Assembly (NCBI GenBank): GCA_035501735.1
Contig: DATJVR010000011.1
Location: forward strand, 1-64,000
Source of the DNA: PNAI01 sp035501735
GTDB taxonomy: Bacteria; Pseudomonadota; Alphaproteobacteria; Rhizobiales; Xanthobacteraceae
Direction: 5' to 3'
DNA length: 64,000 nucleotides
The translations under genes were made by a program, and so were the position numbers. Positions 33,435 through 41,678 of the stretch are shown here, in pieces (the stretch's first letter is position 1; each line of letters opens with the position of its first letter). The notes beneath the pieces are model-generated. The model did not search any database. It saw only the letters and a list, made by a program, of their open reading frames with translations, and was not told the origin of the DNA.

Positions 33435-34073
33435 ATGCGTAAGACGATTTTGCTTCTTGCTCTCATGCTCGCGCCGACGTCGGCCCACGCGCAATCCACG
33501 TCGGGCGCGTCGTCCTCGGTCGACATCAGCAATCCGGCGAGCACCGACTCCAGGAATCATCTGATCACTCCGCCGACCGTGGTGGCGCCGGGCCTCGCCG
33601 CGGCCGGCGTGGAAACCTGTCTCGGCTCCTCGTCGGGCGGTTTTTCGATCATGGGCGGCGGCTTGACCTTCGGTCGGACCTACACCGATGAGGGATGCAC
33701 GATGCGTCTCACGGCACGGCAGCTTTATGCCTTCGGACACCAGAAGGCTGCGATGGCGCTCATGTGCCAGGACCCGCACGTGGCCGAAGCCATGGCGGCA
33801 GCCGGCGACATCTGCCCGACGCCAATCGCCGAAAGCGGCCCGCGCCGCCGGCAGCGAAATGCCGAACTCGACTCCGTCACAGCCGATCGCCCACCGGAGC
33901 GCACCGTCGGTCATATTCTCGATCTCAGCAACACGCGTACCAGCGCGGCAAGCCGGCCCGCCGATCGGCCGCGTCGCACCTTGCTGGCATTCTTCTTGGC
34001 GTCGGACTTAACCGTCGAGGCACCGAGCACTGCCGAAGAACGCGCGTTCGCGCGCGCGAGCGCCGTCTACTGA
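33435..34073 (+). CDS. secreted protein of unknown function
   Basis: 212 residues with a Sec signal (MRKTILLLALMLAPTSAHAQ). The mature part starts Ser/Gly-rich, has cysteines at TCLGSSSGG, EGCTM, LMCQDP and DICPTP that could form two disulfides, and ends in an Arg-rich, then acidic, tail. ATG 33435 is chosen because it begins the signal peptide and GGAG (33425-33428) lies 6 bases upstream. I do not recognise the family. A CtrA-type box lies just upstream, suggesting cell-cycle timing. Another secreted gene follows after 79 bases. Confidence 0.75.
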   Translation: MRKTILLLALMLAPTSAHAQSTSGASSSVDISNPASTDSRNHLITPPTVVAPGLAAAGVETCLGSSSGGFSIMGGGLTFGRTYTDEGCTMRLTARQLYAFGHQKAAMALMCQDPHVAEAMAAAGDICPTPIAESGPRRRQRNAELDSVTADRPPERTVGHILDLSNTRTSAASRPADRPRRTLLAFFLASDLTVEAPSTAEERAFARASAVY

Positions 34074-34081
34074 CCCGGCCT

Positions 34082-34110
34082 AAAGCCCGCGCTGCTGAAC
34101 GCCGGGCTTT
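34082..34110 (+). terminator. terminator-like hairpin between two secreted-protein genes
   Basis: AAAGCCCG (34082-34089) pairs with CGGGCTTT (34103-34110) around a 13-base loop, 9 bases after the stop of the first gene. There is no T-run beyond the stem, so it may attenuate transcription into the Gly/Ser-rich gene without fully ending it. Confidence 0.45.
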
Positions 34111-34152
34111 GGGGCGGGCCATTTTGGTTCGCTTGCAGAAAGAGGGTACCAA

Positions 34153-34578
34153 ATGAAGAAGCTATGCGGCGTATTGGCTTTCGTCGGAATGCTGAGCGTG
34201 GCGCCTGCCTGGGCCGGCGACTATGGCGGCACACCCGGCAGCACGGGTTACGGCAGCGGCATGCCGGGCGGCAGCACCGGATCGAGCACGGGCAATTTCA
34301 CCAACACGTACTGGAGCGGGAAGGGCTACACCAACCTGTGGTCCAGCGCGCAGGGCACGTCGAACTCCTACGGCAACGCCCAGGCGATGTCCGGCAGCAC
34401 CGCCAATTCCTCCGGTATGGGTGCGGGCGGCATGCAAGGCACGTTCGGCTACTTCGGTGGTGTGACCGGCGCGACCAGTTCGTTTGCACAAACGATGTCG
34501 GTGGGGAATGGCTATGCCCAGGCACAAAGCTCGGGCTATACCGGCGGCTCATCGTTCGGAGCGGCAATGCGGCGCTGA
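34153..34578 (+). CDS. secreted Gly/Ser-rich protein
   Basis: 141 residues. Signal peptide (MKKLCGVLAFVGMLSVAPAWA), then a mature chain rich in Gly, Ser, Thr, Asn and Tyr with near-repeats such as YGGTPGSTGYGSG, GGSTGSSTGNFTNTYWSGKG, SNSYGNAQAMSGSTANSSG and YAQAQSSGYTGGSSFG. There is no cysteine in the mature part. Composition resembles extracellular matrix, curli-like or S-layer-associated proteins, but no family is recognised. GAGGG lies shortly upstream of the ATG. It ends 5 bases before a convergent ModA-like gene. Confidence 0.75.
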   Translation: MKKLCGVLAFVGMLSVAPAWAGDYGGTPGSTGYGSGMPGGSTGSSTGNFTNTYWSGKGYTNLWSSAQGTSNSYGNAQAMSGSTANSSGMGAGGMQGTFGYFGGVTGATSSFAQTMSVGNGYAQAQSSGYTGGSSFGAAMRR

Positions 34579-34583
34579 GTGGA

Positions 34584-35360
34584 TTAATTCGCCGGCTGCC
34601 AGCCCGCGGCCTTCCACTTTGCTCGCATCTCGGGCGCGGTGAGCGCCGCAATGAAGGCGCGCGCAGTGGCCGGATCGCTGCTGCTGATCGGGATTGCGGC
34701 GGCGTAGACGGTATAATGTTGCAACTCCTCGGGCAAAGGCGCCGCCAGTCGCGCGCCTTTGGCCGAGGCCGTCTCGCTGATCAGCACGACGGCGATCTCG
34801 GCCTTGCCCTCCGCGACTTTTGCGATCGAATCGTTGCCGCCGGTGGAAAACACGCCCTTCTTAATCACGATATCGGTAATGCCGAAGCGGTCCGCGATCT
34901 TCATGAGATGAATGACCGACGTCCCGCCCTTGGCCGGATCGGTGTAGGCGATCGATTTCGCCTTGATCAGCGTCTGCTTTAACGCTTCGGGCGTCGAAAC
35001 GTCAGGCGCGGGCGCGCCGTCGCGGATCACCACCCCGAGACCGATGCGGCCGAGATCGACCCGGCTGCCCGGCGCGAGCTTGCCGGACTTTTCCAGCTCC
35101 GCCATCAGCGGCGCCGAAACGATGATCAGATCGGCTCGCTCGCCGGACGCAATGACCGCTCGTAAGTGGCCGGTCGGGCCGATGGTGAAGATGAATTTGT
35201 GGCCGGTTTTGCGCGAGTAATCCTCGATCATGCCGCCGATGATGGTTCGCAACGCACCAGCGGAAATGACATGCAGCTCAGCGGCCTTCGCCGACGCAGG
35301 CGCCAGTGCCGCGGCGAGAGCGGCGGCCACTCCGATCAGGCTCGTGGAAAGGCGATTCAT
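34584..35360 (-). CDS. ModA-like periplasmic substrate-binding protein
   Basis: 258 residues: signal (MNRLSTSLIGVAAALAAALA to AKAA), then a type II periplasmic binding fold starting ELHVISAGALRTIIGGMIED, with FTIGPTGHLRAVIASGERAD, LIIVSAPLMAELEKSGKLAP, YTDPAKGGTSVIHLMKIADR and ending ALTAPEMRAKWKAAGWQPA. This resembles ModA and the solute-binding proteins of molybdate or other oxyanion ABC transporters. No modB/modC genes are near, so it may be an orphan binding protein. It lies 7 bases downstream of yqgE. Confidence 0.85.
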   Translation of the reverse strand: MNRLSTSLIGVAAALAAALAPASAKAAELHVISAGALRTIIGGMIEDYSRKTGHKFIFTIGPTGHLRAVIASGERADLIIVSAPLMAELEKSGKLAPGSRVDLGRIGLGVVIRDGAPAPDVSTPEALKQTLIKAKSIAYTDPAKGGTSVIHLMKIADRFGITDIVIKKGVFSTGGNDSIAKVAEGKAEIAVVLISETASAKGARLAAPLPEELQHYTVYAAAIPISSSDPATARAFIAALTAPEMRAKWKAAGWQPAN

Positions 35361-35367
35361 TTCGGAC

Positions 35368-35985
35368 TTACGCGTGGCCGACTTCGCTTGACAGAGTTCC
35401 GGGCTGGATGCCGATCTTCTTCAGCGCCATTGTGTATTTGGCTTCGATGTCCTGACCGAAAATCAAATTCGGGTCCGGCTCACAATGCAGCCAGCCGTTG
35501 TTGTTGATTTCGTTTTCGAGCTGACCCGGCGCCCACCCGGCATAGCCCAGCGCCAGGATTGCGCTCTCCGGCCCCTTGCCGCGGGCGATCGCCTTGAGGA
35601 TGTCGAGCGTGGCCGTGAGACAGATCCCTTCGTCGATCGGCAGCGTCGAATTCTCGATGAAAAAATCCGCCGAATGCAGCACGAACCCGCGCCCGGTTTC
35701 CACCGGACCACCCTTGAGTACCACCACGGTTTCGGCTCGCGAGGGCAGCTGGATCAACTCGGCCGCCGGGATCACATCCAGTTGAACAAGCAGGTCCGGG
35801 AATTTGATATGGGCGGCCGGCTGATTCACCACGATGCCCATGGCCCCTTCCGAGGAATGGGCACACAGATAGATGAGGCTCCTGGTAAACCTTTCATCCT
35901 GCATGGTTGGGGTCGCGATCAGCATCTGGCCGTCGAGATAGCCCCGCTTCGCGCCTTTTTCCAATGATTTATGGGCCAGTTTCAT
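35368..35985 (-). CDS. YqgE/AlgH family protein
   Basis: 205 residues matching DUF179 (YqgE/AlgH): GYLDGQMLIATPTMQDERFT, SLIYLCAHSSEGAMGIVVNQ, VVLKGGPVETGRGFVLHS and ALGYAGWAPGQLENEINNNG. The family is conserved in proteobacteria; biochemical function is not settled. In many genomes it lies near redox or cell-envelope genes. Here it is followed by a ModA-like binding protein and diverges from a DsbD-like gene. Confidence 0.92.
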   Translation of the reverse strand: MKLAHKSLEKGAKRGYLDGQMLIATPTMQDERFTRSLIYLCAHSSEGAMGIVVNQPAAHIKFPDLLVQLDVIPAAELIQLPSRAETVVVLKGGPVETGRGFVLHSADFFIENSTLPIDEGICLTATLDILKAIARGKGPESAILALGYAGWAPGQLENEINNNGWLHCEPDPNLIFGQDIEAKYTMALKKIGIQPGTLSSEVGHA

Positions 35986-36100
35986 AGTTCAAGGTTATCC
36001 CGATCCGGCCACCTTTGGAAATAAAACTTCACAGGCAGCAATAATGCGTTCACGACCATTTCAATAGAATATGATAGAGCCCTCGGTTAGATGGGGACCC

Positions 36101-36964
36101 ATGAAGCCACGCGCCGGAATTAACCCGATAATGCCGCTATTTGCCGCAGCATGCCTGCTGGGCGCGGCGGGCGCCCCGGCGTTTGCGGCGGATGCTTCGC
36201 CGTGGGAGGGCGACAACCACGCGTCGGTAAGACTTGTGGCAGGGCGGGCGCAGCTGCTCACCGGCAGCCGGTTATTGCGCGCCGGCGTTGAATTCAAATT
36301 GCAATCCGGCTGGAAAACTTACTGGCGCTATCCCGGCGACTCAGGCGTGCCGCCGATTTTTGATTTCGGTGATTCGGAAAACATCAAATCGGTAACCGTG
36401 CTCTGGCCGGCGCCGGAGCGCTTCACGGACGGCTCCGGTAATTCGATCGGCTACAAGGACAACGTGATTCTGCCGCTGCACGTATTGCCGCGCGATGAGA
36501 ATAGGCCGGTCATTCTGCGCGTGAAGCTCGATTACGCGGTGTGCGAACAAGTCTGCGTCCCCGCCAAGGCCGCGCTCGAGCTTCAGCTCGCGCGCATCGA
36601 AGGTGTCTTCGATCCTGCCGTGCTTGCGGCCGAAGCGCGGGTGCCGAAGCAGACGTCGATCGGCTCCGGCCAGTCGCTGGTGATTCGCGCCGTGCACCGG
36701 GTGCTCGGCGCGCTCCGCGGCCGTGTACTCGTCGATGTGGCCACGCCTGCGCCCACCATGGTCGACCTGTTCGCCGAGGGGCCGACGCCCAAATGGGCGT
36801 TGCCGGTACCTGAACCGGTTCCAGGGACCACCTCCACCCTCCAGAGCTTCCGGTTCGATATCGACGGCATGCCGCCCGGCGCCGTCGTGGATGGCGCGAC
36901 GCTCAAGCTCACGGCGGTCTCCAAGAAGGGCCAGGCGATCGAAGTCGAATATCGGCTTGAGTAA
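36101..36964 (+). CDS. secreted protein with DsbD N-terminal-like domain
   Basis: 287 residues with a signal peptide ending APAFAAD. The middle has the DsbD-alpha/DsbC-like fold (PF11412 type): LLRAGVEFKLQSGWKTYWRY PGDSG, LWPAPERF, then LKLDYAVCEQVCVPAKAALE. The cysteine pair CEQVC is the expected redox-active pair that receives electrons from the transmembrane DsbD part. That membrane domain and a thioredoxin domain are absent here. It likely hands electrons to a periplasmic partner. ATG 36101 follows GGGGA closely; ATG at 36131 is an alternative. Confidence 0.8.
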   Translation: MKPRAGINPIMPLFAAACLLGAAGAPAFAADASPWEGDNHASVRLVAGRAQLLTGSRLLRAGVEFKLQSGWKTYWRYPGDSGVPPIFDFGDSENIKSVTVLWPAPERFTDGSGNSIGYKDNVILPLHVLPRDENRPVILRVKLDYAVCEQVCVPAKAALELQLARIEGVFDPAVLAAEARVPKQTSIGSGQSLVIRAVHRVLGALRGRVLVDVATPAPTMVDLFAEGPTPKWALPVPEPVPGTTSTLQSFRFDIDGMPPGAVVDGATLKLTAVSKKGQAIEVEYRLE

Positions 36965-37031
36965 GTCGCCGGACGCGCTAATTTCAACGTCCATAACAAG
37001 TTTCAAAACCCACGCGAGAGGATGACGTACC

Positions 37032-37514
37032 ATGCCGATCAAGGTTGGCGATCGCTTGCCCAATGCCACGTTCACCGTAATGACCGCCGAGGGCCCAAAG
37101 CCCAAGACCACCGATGACATATTCAGCGGCAAGAAGGTCGTGCTGTTTGCGGTACCCGGCGCCTTCACCCCGACTTGCCACAAGAATCATTTGCCCGGCT
37201 TCGTGAAGAATGCCGCCGCCATCAAGGCCAAAGGCATTTCCACGATCGCGGTCACCGGGGTCAACGACGTGTTCGTCATGGACGCGTGGAAGAAGGCCTC
37301 CGGCGGCGACGGCATCGAATTTCTCGCCGACGGCAGCGCGAATTTTGCCAAGGCCATCGGTCTGACGGCGGATTTGACCGAACGCGGGCTTGGCGTGCGC
37401 TCGCAGCGTTACGCCATGGTGGTCGACAACGGGGTGGTCAAGACGCTCAACATCGAGGATGCGCCCGGCAAGGCCGACATTTCCGGCGCCGACAATTTGA
37501 TGAAGAGCCTGTAG
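37032..37514 (+). CDS. peroxiredoxin (AhpC/TSA, Prx5 type)
   Basis: 160 residues. Prx5-like layout: MPIKVGDRLPNATFTVMTAE, VLFAVPGAFTPTCHKNHLPG with the peroxidatic cysteine in TPTCHK, and YAMVVDNGVVKTLNIEDAP. It reduces H2O2 and organic hydroperoxides, probably with glutathione and glutaredoxin. The last six codons plus stop are tandemly duplicated at the DNA level (37497-37534), but the first stop already ends the protein. It is convergent with rnhA. Confidence 0.93.
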   Translation: MPIKVGDRLPNATFTVMTAEGPKPKTTDDIFSGKKVVLFAVPGAFTPTCHKNHLPGFVKNAAAIKAKGISTIAVTGVNDVFVMDAWKKASGGDGIEFLADGSANFAKAIGLTADLTERGLGVRSQRYAMVVDNGVVKTLNIEDAPGKADISGADNLMKSL

Positions 37515-37534
37515 CTTGATGAAGAGCCTGTAGC
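37497..37534. repeat. 19-base tandem duplication at the peroxiredoxin 3' end
   Basis: The 19-base unit TTGATGAAGAGCCTGTAGC occurs twice in a row at 37497-37515 and 37516-37534 without mismatch. The first copy carries the last codons and stop of the peroxiredoxin gene; the second is outside it. The copies look like a recent replication slip. Confidence 0.9.
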
Positions 37535-37593
37535 GCGGTTCCGGTCTTTCCGGAACCGGCCAAAGGCCGAACCCCGGACTGACGGCTGACAGT

Positions 37594-38046
37594 TCACTCC
37601 TGCATCGCGCGGAATTTCTCGATCGCGGCGACCGCCAGCCGGTCGGCGCGCTCGTTCATCTCGTGGCCAACGTGTCCCCGGACCCAGCGCCAGTCCACGT
37701 CGTGATGCGCGAGCGCGGCGTCGAGCCGTTGCCATAGATCGGTATTCTTCACCGGCTTCTTGTCGGCGGTGCGCCAGCCGTTGCGCTTCCATTGCTTGAT
37801 CCAGGTGGAAATGCCCTGCTGCACGTATTGGCTGTCGGTATGCAACTCGACCTTGCACGGCCGTTTGAGCGCCTCGAGCGCGGAGATCGCCGCCATCAGT
37901 TCCATGCGGTTGTTGGTGGTATGCGCGTCGCCGCCGGAAATCTCCTTCTCGTGATCGCCGAACTTGAGGATTGCGCCCCAGCCGCCCGGACCGGGATTTC
38001 CCGAACACGCGCCATCGGTATAGATGACGACCTTCCCGGCGCTCAC
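37594..38046 (-). CDS. rnhA: ribonuclease HI
   Basis: 150-residue RNase HI, which cuts RNA in RNA-DNA hybrids. All catalytic residues are visible: Asp in YTDGACSGNPGPGGWG, Glu in NNRMELMAAI, Asp in LHTDSQYVQQG, His in VRGHVGHE and Asp in NERADRLA. It starts with GTG at 38046, which overlaps the thrB stop in a GTGA arrangement, so translation is coupled to thrB. A longer frame to 38334 is not RNase-like. Confidence 0.95.
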   Translation of the reverse strand: MSAGKVVIYTDGACSGNPGPGGWGAILKFGDHEKEISGGDAHTTNNRMELMAAISALEALKRPCKVELHTDSQYVQQGISTWIKQWKRNGWRTADKKPVKNTDLWQRLDAALAHHDVDWRWVRGHVGHEMNERADRLAVAAIEKFRAMQE

Positions 38047-39023
38047 GCGGTCGTCCTCTCGCCGGCAAAGCCGTAGTCGCGCACGCTCGCGGCCTTCTGG
38101 TGGAAGCGCAGCTTGCGGAAATATTCCAGCGGGTTTTTGGGCCGCACCAGCGCGCCCGGTGGCACGTCGAGCCAGTCGGTTAGCCGCGTGAGCAGAAAGC
38201 GCATGGCCGCGCCGCGCGCGAGCAGCGGAAATGCCTCCAGTTCCGCCGTCGAGAGCGGGCGCGCGCGCGCATAGGCGGCCAGCATCTCGCGACCCTTGGT
38301 GACGTTGTAAGAATGGTCCGGCTCGAAGCACCACGCGTTCAGACAGATCGCCACGTCATAAGCGAGCGTATCCGTGCAGGCGAAATAAAAGTCGATCAGC
38401 CCGGAGAGCCGGTCGCCGAGGAAGAACACATTGTCGGGGAACAGGTCGGCATGGATCACGCCCTGCGGCAGATCGCGCGGCCAGCTTTTCTCCAGATGCG
38501 TGAGTTCCTTCGCGATGGTTTCGCTGAGCCCATGCGCAACGGTGTCGGCGCGGTCCGCCGCCTTCTCGTACAGTGGCCGCCAGTCACCGACCGAAAGCGC
38601 GTTGCGCCGCTTTTTGGGAAAATCCGCACCGGCCAGATGCAGCTTTGCCAGCGCCTCGCCGAGCGCCTTGCAGTGACGTGTATCCGGGCGTCGGATCCAC
38701 ATGCCGTCGAGGAACGTGACCACTGCGGTCGGTCGTCCGCACAGCTTGCCGAGCGTTTCGCCTTTGCGGTTCTTGACCGGCTGCGGGCAGGTGATCCCGC
38801 GCGCCGCGAGATGCTCCATGAGCGCAAGGAAGAACGGCACGTCGCCGGCCGCGACCCGCTTTTCGTAGAGCGTGAGGATGTAATGACCTTTGCTGGTGTG
38901 GACCAGAAAATTCGAATTCTCCACGCCCTCCGCGATGCCCTTGTAGGAGAGCAAATCTCCCAGGTCATAGCCGGCGAGAAAGGCGGTCAGTTCGTCCGAC
39001 CCGACATCCGTGTAGACAGCCAT
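38043..39023 (-). CDS. thrB: homoserine kinase, aminoglycoside phosphotransferase type
   Basis: 326 residues of the APH-like homoserine kinase (ThrB2) found in alphaproteobacteria and pseudomonads, unrelated to the GHMP ThrB of E. coli. Signatures are MAVYTDVGSDELTAFLAGYD at the N-terminus, GVIHADLFPDNVFFLGDRLS with catalytic Asp and Asn, and LIDFYFACTDTLAYDVAICL. It phosphorylates homoserine for threonine synthesis. It belongs to the ispH-thrB-rnhA row common in Rhizobiales, 41 bases after ispH. Confidence 0.94.
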   Translation of the reverse strand: MAVYTDVGSDELTAFLAGYDLGDLLSYKGIAEGVENSNFLVHTSKGHYILTLYEKRVAAGDVPFFLALMEHLAARGITCPQPVKNRKGETLGKLCGRPTAVVTFLDGMWIRRPDTRHCKALGEALAKLHLAGADFPKKRRNALSVGDWRPLYEKAADRADTVAHGLSETIAKELTHLEKSWPRDLPQGVIHADLFPDNVFFLGDRLSGLIDFYFACTDTLAYDVAICLNAWCFEPDHSYNVTKGREMLAAYARARPLSTAELEAFPLLARGAAMRFLLTRLTDWLDVPPGALVRPKNPLEYFRKLRFHQKAASVRDYGFAGERTTA

Positions 39024-39064
39024 GGGCTTATAACGGCACTGCGTCGGCCCGCCCCGTCAAGGGG

Positions 39065-40066
39065 TCACTCGACGGCGGCGTTTTCCCGCAAGACCCGCGG
39101 CAGCGGGAAGAACACGTCTTCGTGCGCGGCCGAGACGGTCTCCACATTCACCGCATGGCGCTGCGCGAAAGCCGCGATGATCTCCTCGACCAGCACCTCC
39201 GGCGCCGAGGCGCCCGCGGTGATCCCGAGGCTCTTGATCGCCCCGAATTTCGCCCAATCGATATCGCCCGCCCGTGCCACCAGCGCCACGGTCGGACAGC
39301 CGGCGCGTTCGGCGACTTCCTTGAGCCGCTGCGAGTTCGATGAATTGAGCGCGCCCACCACGATCATCGCATCGACCCGCGGCGCCACGCGCTTGACCGC
39401 CTCCTGGCGATTGGTTGTGGCATAGCAGATGTCTTCCTTGTGCGGATCGACGATCGCCGGGAAGCGTTGCTTCAGCAGCGCAACGATCTCGGCCGTGTCG
39501 TCGACCGACAGCGTGGTCTGCGTCACATAGGCGAGCTTTGCCGGATCTTGCGGCATGAATGCCGCGGCATCGGCCAGCGTCTCGATCAGCGTCACCGCGC
39601 CGGGCGGCAGCTGGCCCATGGTGCCGATGACCTCGGGGTGATTGCGGTGACCGACCAGCACGATCTCGCGCCCGCGCTTGTGGTGGATCTCAGCCTCGCG
39701 ATGCACTTTGGTCACCAGCGGGCAGGTGGCGTCGAGCGCGAACAGGTTACGCCGGCTCGCCGCCTCCGGCACCGATTTCGGCACGCCATGGGCCGAGAAA
39801 ATCACCGGCGCCTTGGTGTCGGGGATTTCATCGAGCTCCTCGACGAACACCGCGCCCTTGGCCTTCAGGCTCTCGACCACATAGCGGTTGTGCACGATCT
39901 CATGCCGGACGTAGACCGGCGGCCCATAGCGGCGGAGCGCCTGCTCGACCGAATCGATGGCGCGCACCACCCCGGCGCAAAACCCGCGCGGCGAGCAGAG
40001 CAGCACGGTCAGCGGCGGCTTTTCGGAAAATCCGCTATTTTTCGCGTTCATCTCGGCGGACATCAT
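39065..40066 (-). CDS. ispH: 4-hydroxy-3-methylbut-2-enyl diphosphate reductase
   Basis: 333 residues. Last enzyme of the non-mevalonate isoprenoid pathway; it reduces HMBPP to IPP and DMAPP with an iron-sulfur cluster. The three cluster cysteines are in LLCSPRGFCAG (Cys30), LDATCPLVTK and DICYATTNRQEA. HEIVHNRYVV and SSNSQRLKEV are substrate-site motifs. Start is uncertain: ATG 40066, 40063 and 40051 are all in frame with no strong ribosome-binding site; 40114 adds a leader that is probably not coding. Confidence 0.94.
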   Translation of the reverse strand: MMSAEMNAKNSGFSEKPPLTVLLCSPRGFCAGVVRAIDSVEQALRRYGPPVYVRHEIVHNRYVVESLKAKGAVFVEELDEIPDTKAPVIFSAHGVPKSVPEAASRRNLFALDATCPLVTKVHREAEIHHKRGREIVLVGHRNHPEVIGTMGQLPPGAVTLIETLADAAAFMPQDPAKLAYVTQTTLSVDDTAEIVALLKQRFPAIVDPHKEDICYATTNRQEAVKRVAPRVDAMIVVGALNSSNSQRLKEVAERAGCPTVALVARAGDIDWAKFGAIKSLGITAGASAPEVLVEEIIAAFAQRHAVNVETVSAAHEDVFFPLPRVLRENAAVE

Positions 40067-40221
40067 AGCGAAATGGGACGCAGGCTGCTGGCCTGTCAAG
40101 CGTGAGCGCGCCATTGCGCTGGGGGAGGGGTCTTGCCTATATTCCGGGTACTTTTCCGGTCATCGCTGATGACATGGGGCTTCGTCCGAGGGGACGGGCG
40201 GAGCGCAGAGGAGATTTTGTC

Positions 40222-40935
40222 ATGCAGGAAGCACCGTTGATGCCCAAGGCCACCGCCGTATGGCTGGTGGACAACACCTCGCTGTCGTTCGACCAGGTTG
40301 CCGATTTTTGCAAGCTGCACCCGCTGGAAGTGAAGGCGATCGCCGACGGCGACGCCGCCCAAGGCATCAAAGGCCTGGACCCGATTCTCACCGGCCAGCT
40401 CACGCGCGAGGAAATCGAAAAGGCGGAGGCCGATCCCGAATACCGCCTACATCTCGCCACGACCAAGGTGCGCATGCCCGAACCGAAGACGCGCAAGAAA
40501 GGTCCGCGCTACACGCCGGTCTCGCGCCGGCAGGACCGCCCGAACGCGATCCTCTGGCTGGTACGCAATCATCCCGAGCTGAAGGACAGCCAGATCATGC
40601 GGCTGGTCGGCACCACGAAATCGACGATCACGGGCATTCGCGATCGCACCCATTGGAACGCGGCGAGTCTCACGCCGCTCGACCCGGTGACGCTCGGCCT
40701 CTGTTCGCAGATCGACCTCGACTTCGAAGTGCAGCGTGCCTCGAAGGAAAAGCCCGCCCCGGTCGAAAGCGGCGTGACGCTGCTGCCGGCCGCGGTCACC
40801 ACCGCGCCGCGCGAGGAGGAGAAACAGGCTCCCACCAAGGCGCAGGAAAAAGCCAAGGAAGATCTCGACGTCGACGCGGTCTTCGCCAAACTCAAGCAGC
40901 TCGGCGGCAAGTCCGAGGACAAGGGCGGGAACTGA
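40222..40935 (+). CDS. trcR: DUF1013 cell-cycle regulator, TrcR-like
   Basis: 237 residues. MPKATAVWLVDNTSLSFDQV ADFCKLHPLEVKAIADGDAA, ending in GIKGLDPILTGQLTREEI, is the DUF1013 N-terminus. The middle RQDRPNAILWLVRNHPELKD SQIMRLVGTTKSTI has helix-turn-helix character. This family is annotated as TrcR, a cell-cycle transcription regulator found across alphaproteobacteria; the direct targets are not known to me. The last 60 residues are Glu/Lys-rich and probably disordered. ATG 40222 has GAGGAG at 40208-40213. Confidence 0.88.
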   Translation: MQEAPLMPKATAVWLVDNTSLSFDQVADFCKLHPLEVKAIADGDAAQGIKGLDPILTGQLTREEIEKAEADPEYRLHLATTKVRMPEPKTRKKGPRYTPVSRRQDRPNAILWLVRNHPELKDSQIMRLVGTTKSTITGIRDRTHWNAASLTPLDPVTLGLCSQIDLDFEVQRASKEKPAPVESGVTLLPAAVTTAPREEEKQAPTKAQEKAKEDLDVDAVFAKLKQLGGKSEDKGGN

Positions 40936-40954
40936 GGCTTTCGGCTGCGCCATG

Positions 40955-40990
40955 GTGCGGCATCACGGTCGATGCCGCACATCGGCTTTT
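40955..40990 (+). terminator. intrinsic terminator after trcR
   Basis: GTGCGGCATC (40955-40964) pairs perfectly with GATGCCGCAC (40971-40980) around the loop ACGGTC; ATCGGCTTTTCC follows. The hairpin begins 20 bases after the trcR stop. Confidence 0.7.
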
Positions 40991-41046
40991 CCATCACGCC
41001 TGCTCTATCGGCAGTTCTGCGGTTTGATCGCAATTCCTTGCGCGAT

Positions 41047-41060
41047 TTGATTTTGATCAA
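41047..41060 (+). promoter_or_regulatory. FNR/FixK-type box
   Basis: Perfect palindrome TTGAT-TTTG-ATCAA. Its centre (41053.5) is about 41 bases before a likely start near 41095, with TTATTT at about 41084-41089 as a -10. This is the position for class II activation by FNR or FixK proteins under low oxygen. It lies 60 bases before the ATG of the LTxxQ-type gene at 41120. Confidence 0.65.
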
Positions 41061-41119
41061 AGTCTGTACACGCGGAATATGTCTTATTTTCCCATCCAAG
41101 ACATTTTGGGAGATCACGT

Positions 41120-41614
41120 ATGAACATTACACGCCGCATTGCAACGATCACATCGGTTGGTATCGCCCTTGGCGTTTTGGTTGGCAGCGCGCATGCGCAA
41201 CCCTTTGGAGGCCCGGGTGGCAGGTGGGGGCTCATGGGGCCGGGCATGATGGATGAGCGCACCTTTGGTCGCATGTGTAGCCCCTATGCTGCTGGCTTTG
41301 CCGAGTGGCAGGTCAATCGGCTCGAACAGATCATCAAACCGACCGAAGCGCAGCGTCCGAAGTTCGACGAGTTCAAGGCGGCTTCTGCCAAGGCTACGGA
41401 AACGATACGCAATGCTTGCCCGGCCGCTTATCCGGCCAACATGCTTGAGCGCATGGAGCTCATGGAAAAACGGACGGAGGCAATGCTGCAGGCGATAAAA
41501 ACGGTGCGGCCGGCACTCGAAGCCTTCTACGCGACATTGACCGATCAACAAAAGGCACAATTGAACTCTAATACCGGCCCGCGCCGGTTCTGGCACTGGC
41601 GCGAAAGCTGGTGA
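41120..41614 (+). CDS. Spy/CpxP-like LTxxQ-motif periplasmic protein
   Basis: 164 residues. Signal (MNITRRIATITSVGIALGVLV to AHAQ), a Gly/Met-rich linker (PGGRWGLMGPGMMDE), then a helical domain with WQVNRLEQIIKPTEAQRPKF and the diagnostic LTDQQKAQL near the C-terminus (LTxxQ). Spy and CpxP use this fold as periplasmic chaperones or stress sensors. GGGAG lies just upstream. A perfect FNR/FixK box in its promoter suggests induction when oxygen is scarce. It lies behind the trcR terminator, so is independently transcribed. Confidence 0.85.
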   Translation: MNITRRIATITSVGIALGVLVGSAHAQPFGGPGGRWGLMGPGMMDERTFGRMCSPYAAGFAEWQVNRLEQIIKPTEAQRPKFDEFKAASAKATETIRNACPAAYPANMLERMELMEKRTEAMLQAIKTVRPALEAFYATLTDQQKAQLNSNTGPRRFWHWRESW

Positions 41615-41678
41615 GCTGCGTTACATAAGCAGCGTTTCCGCAATCCGTGTCTGAAGCCGGACGTGCGGTTGCCGGCCA

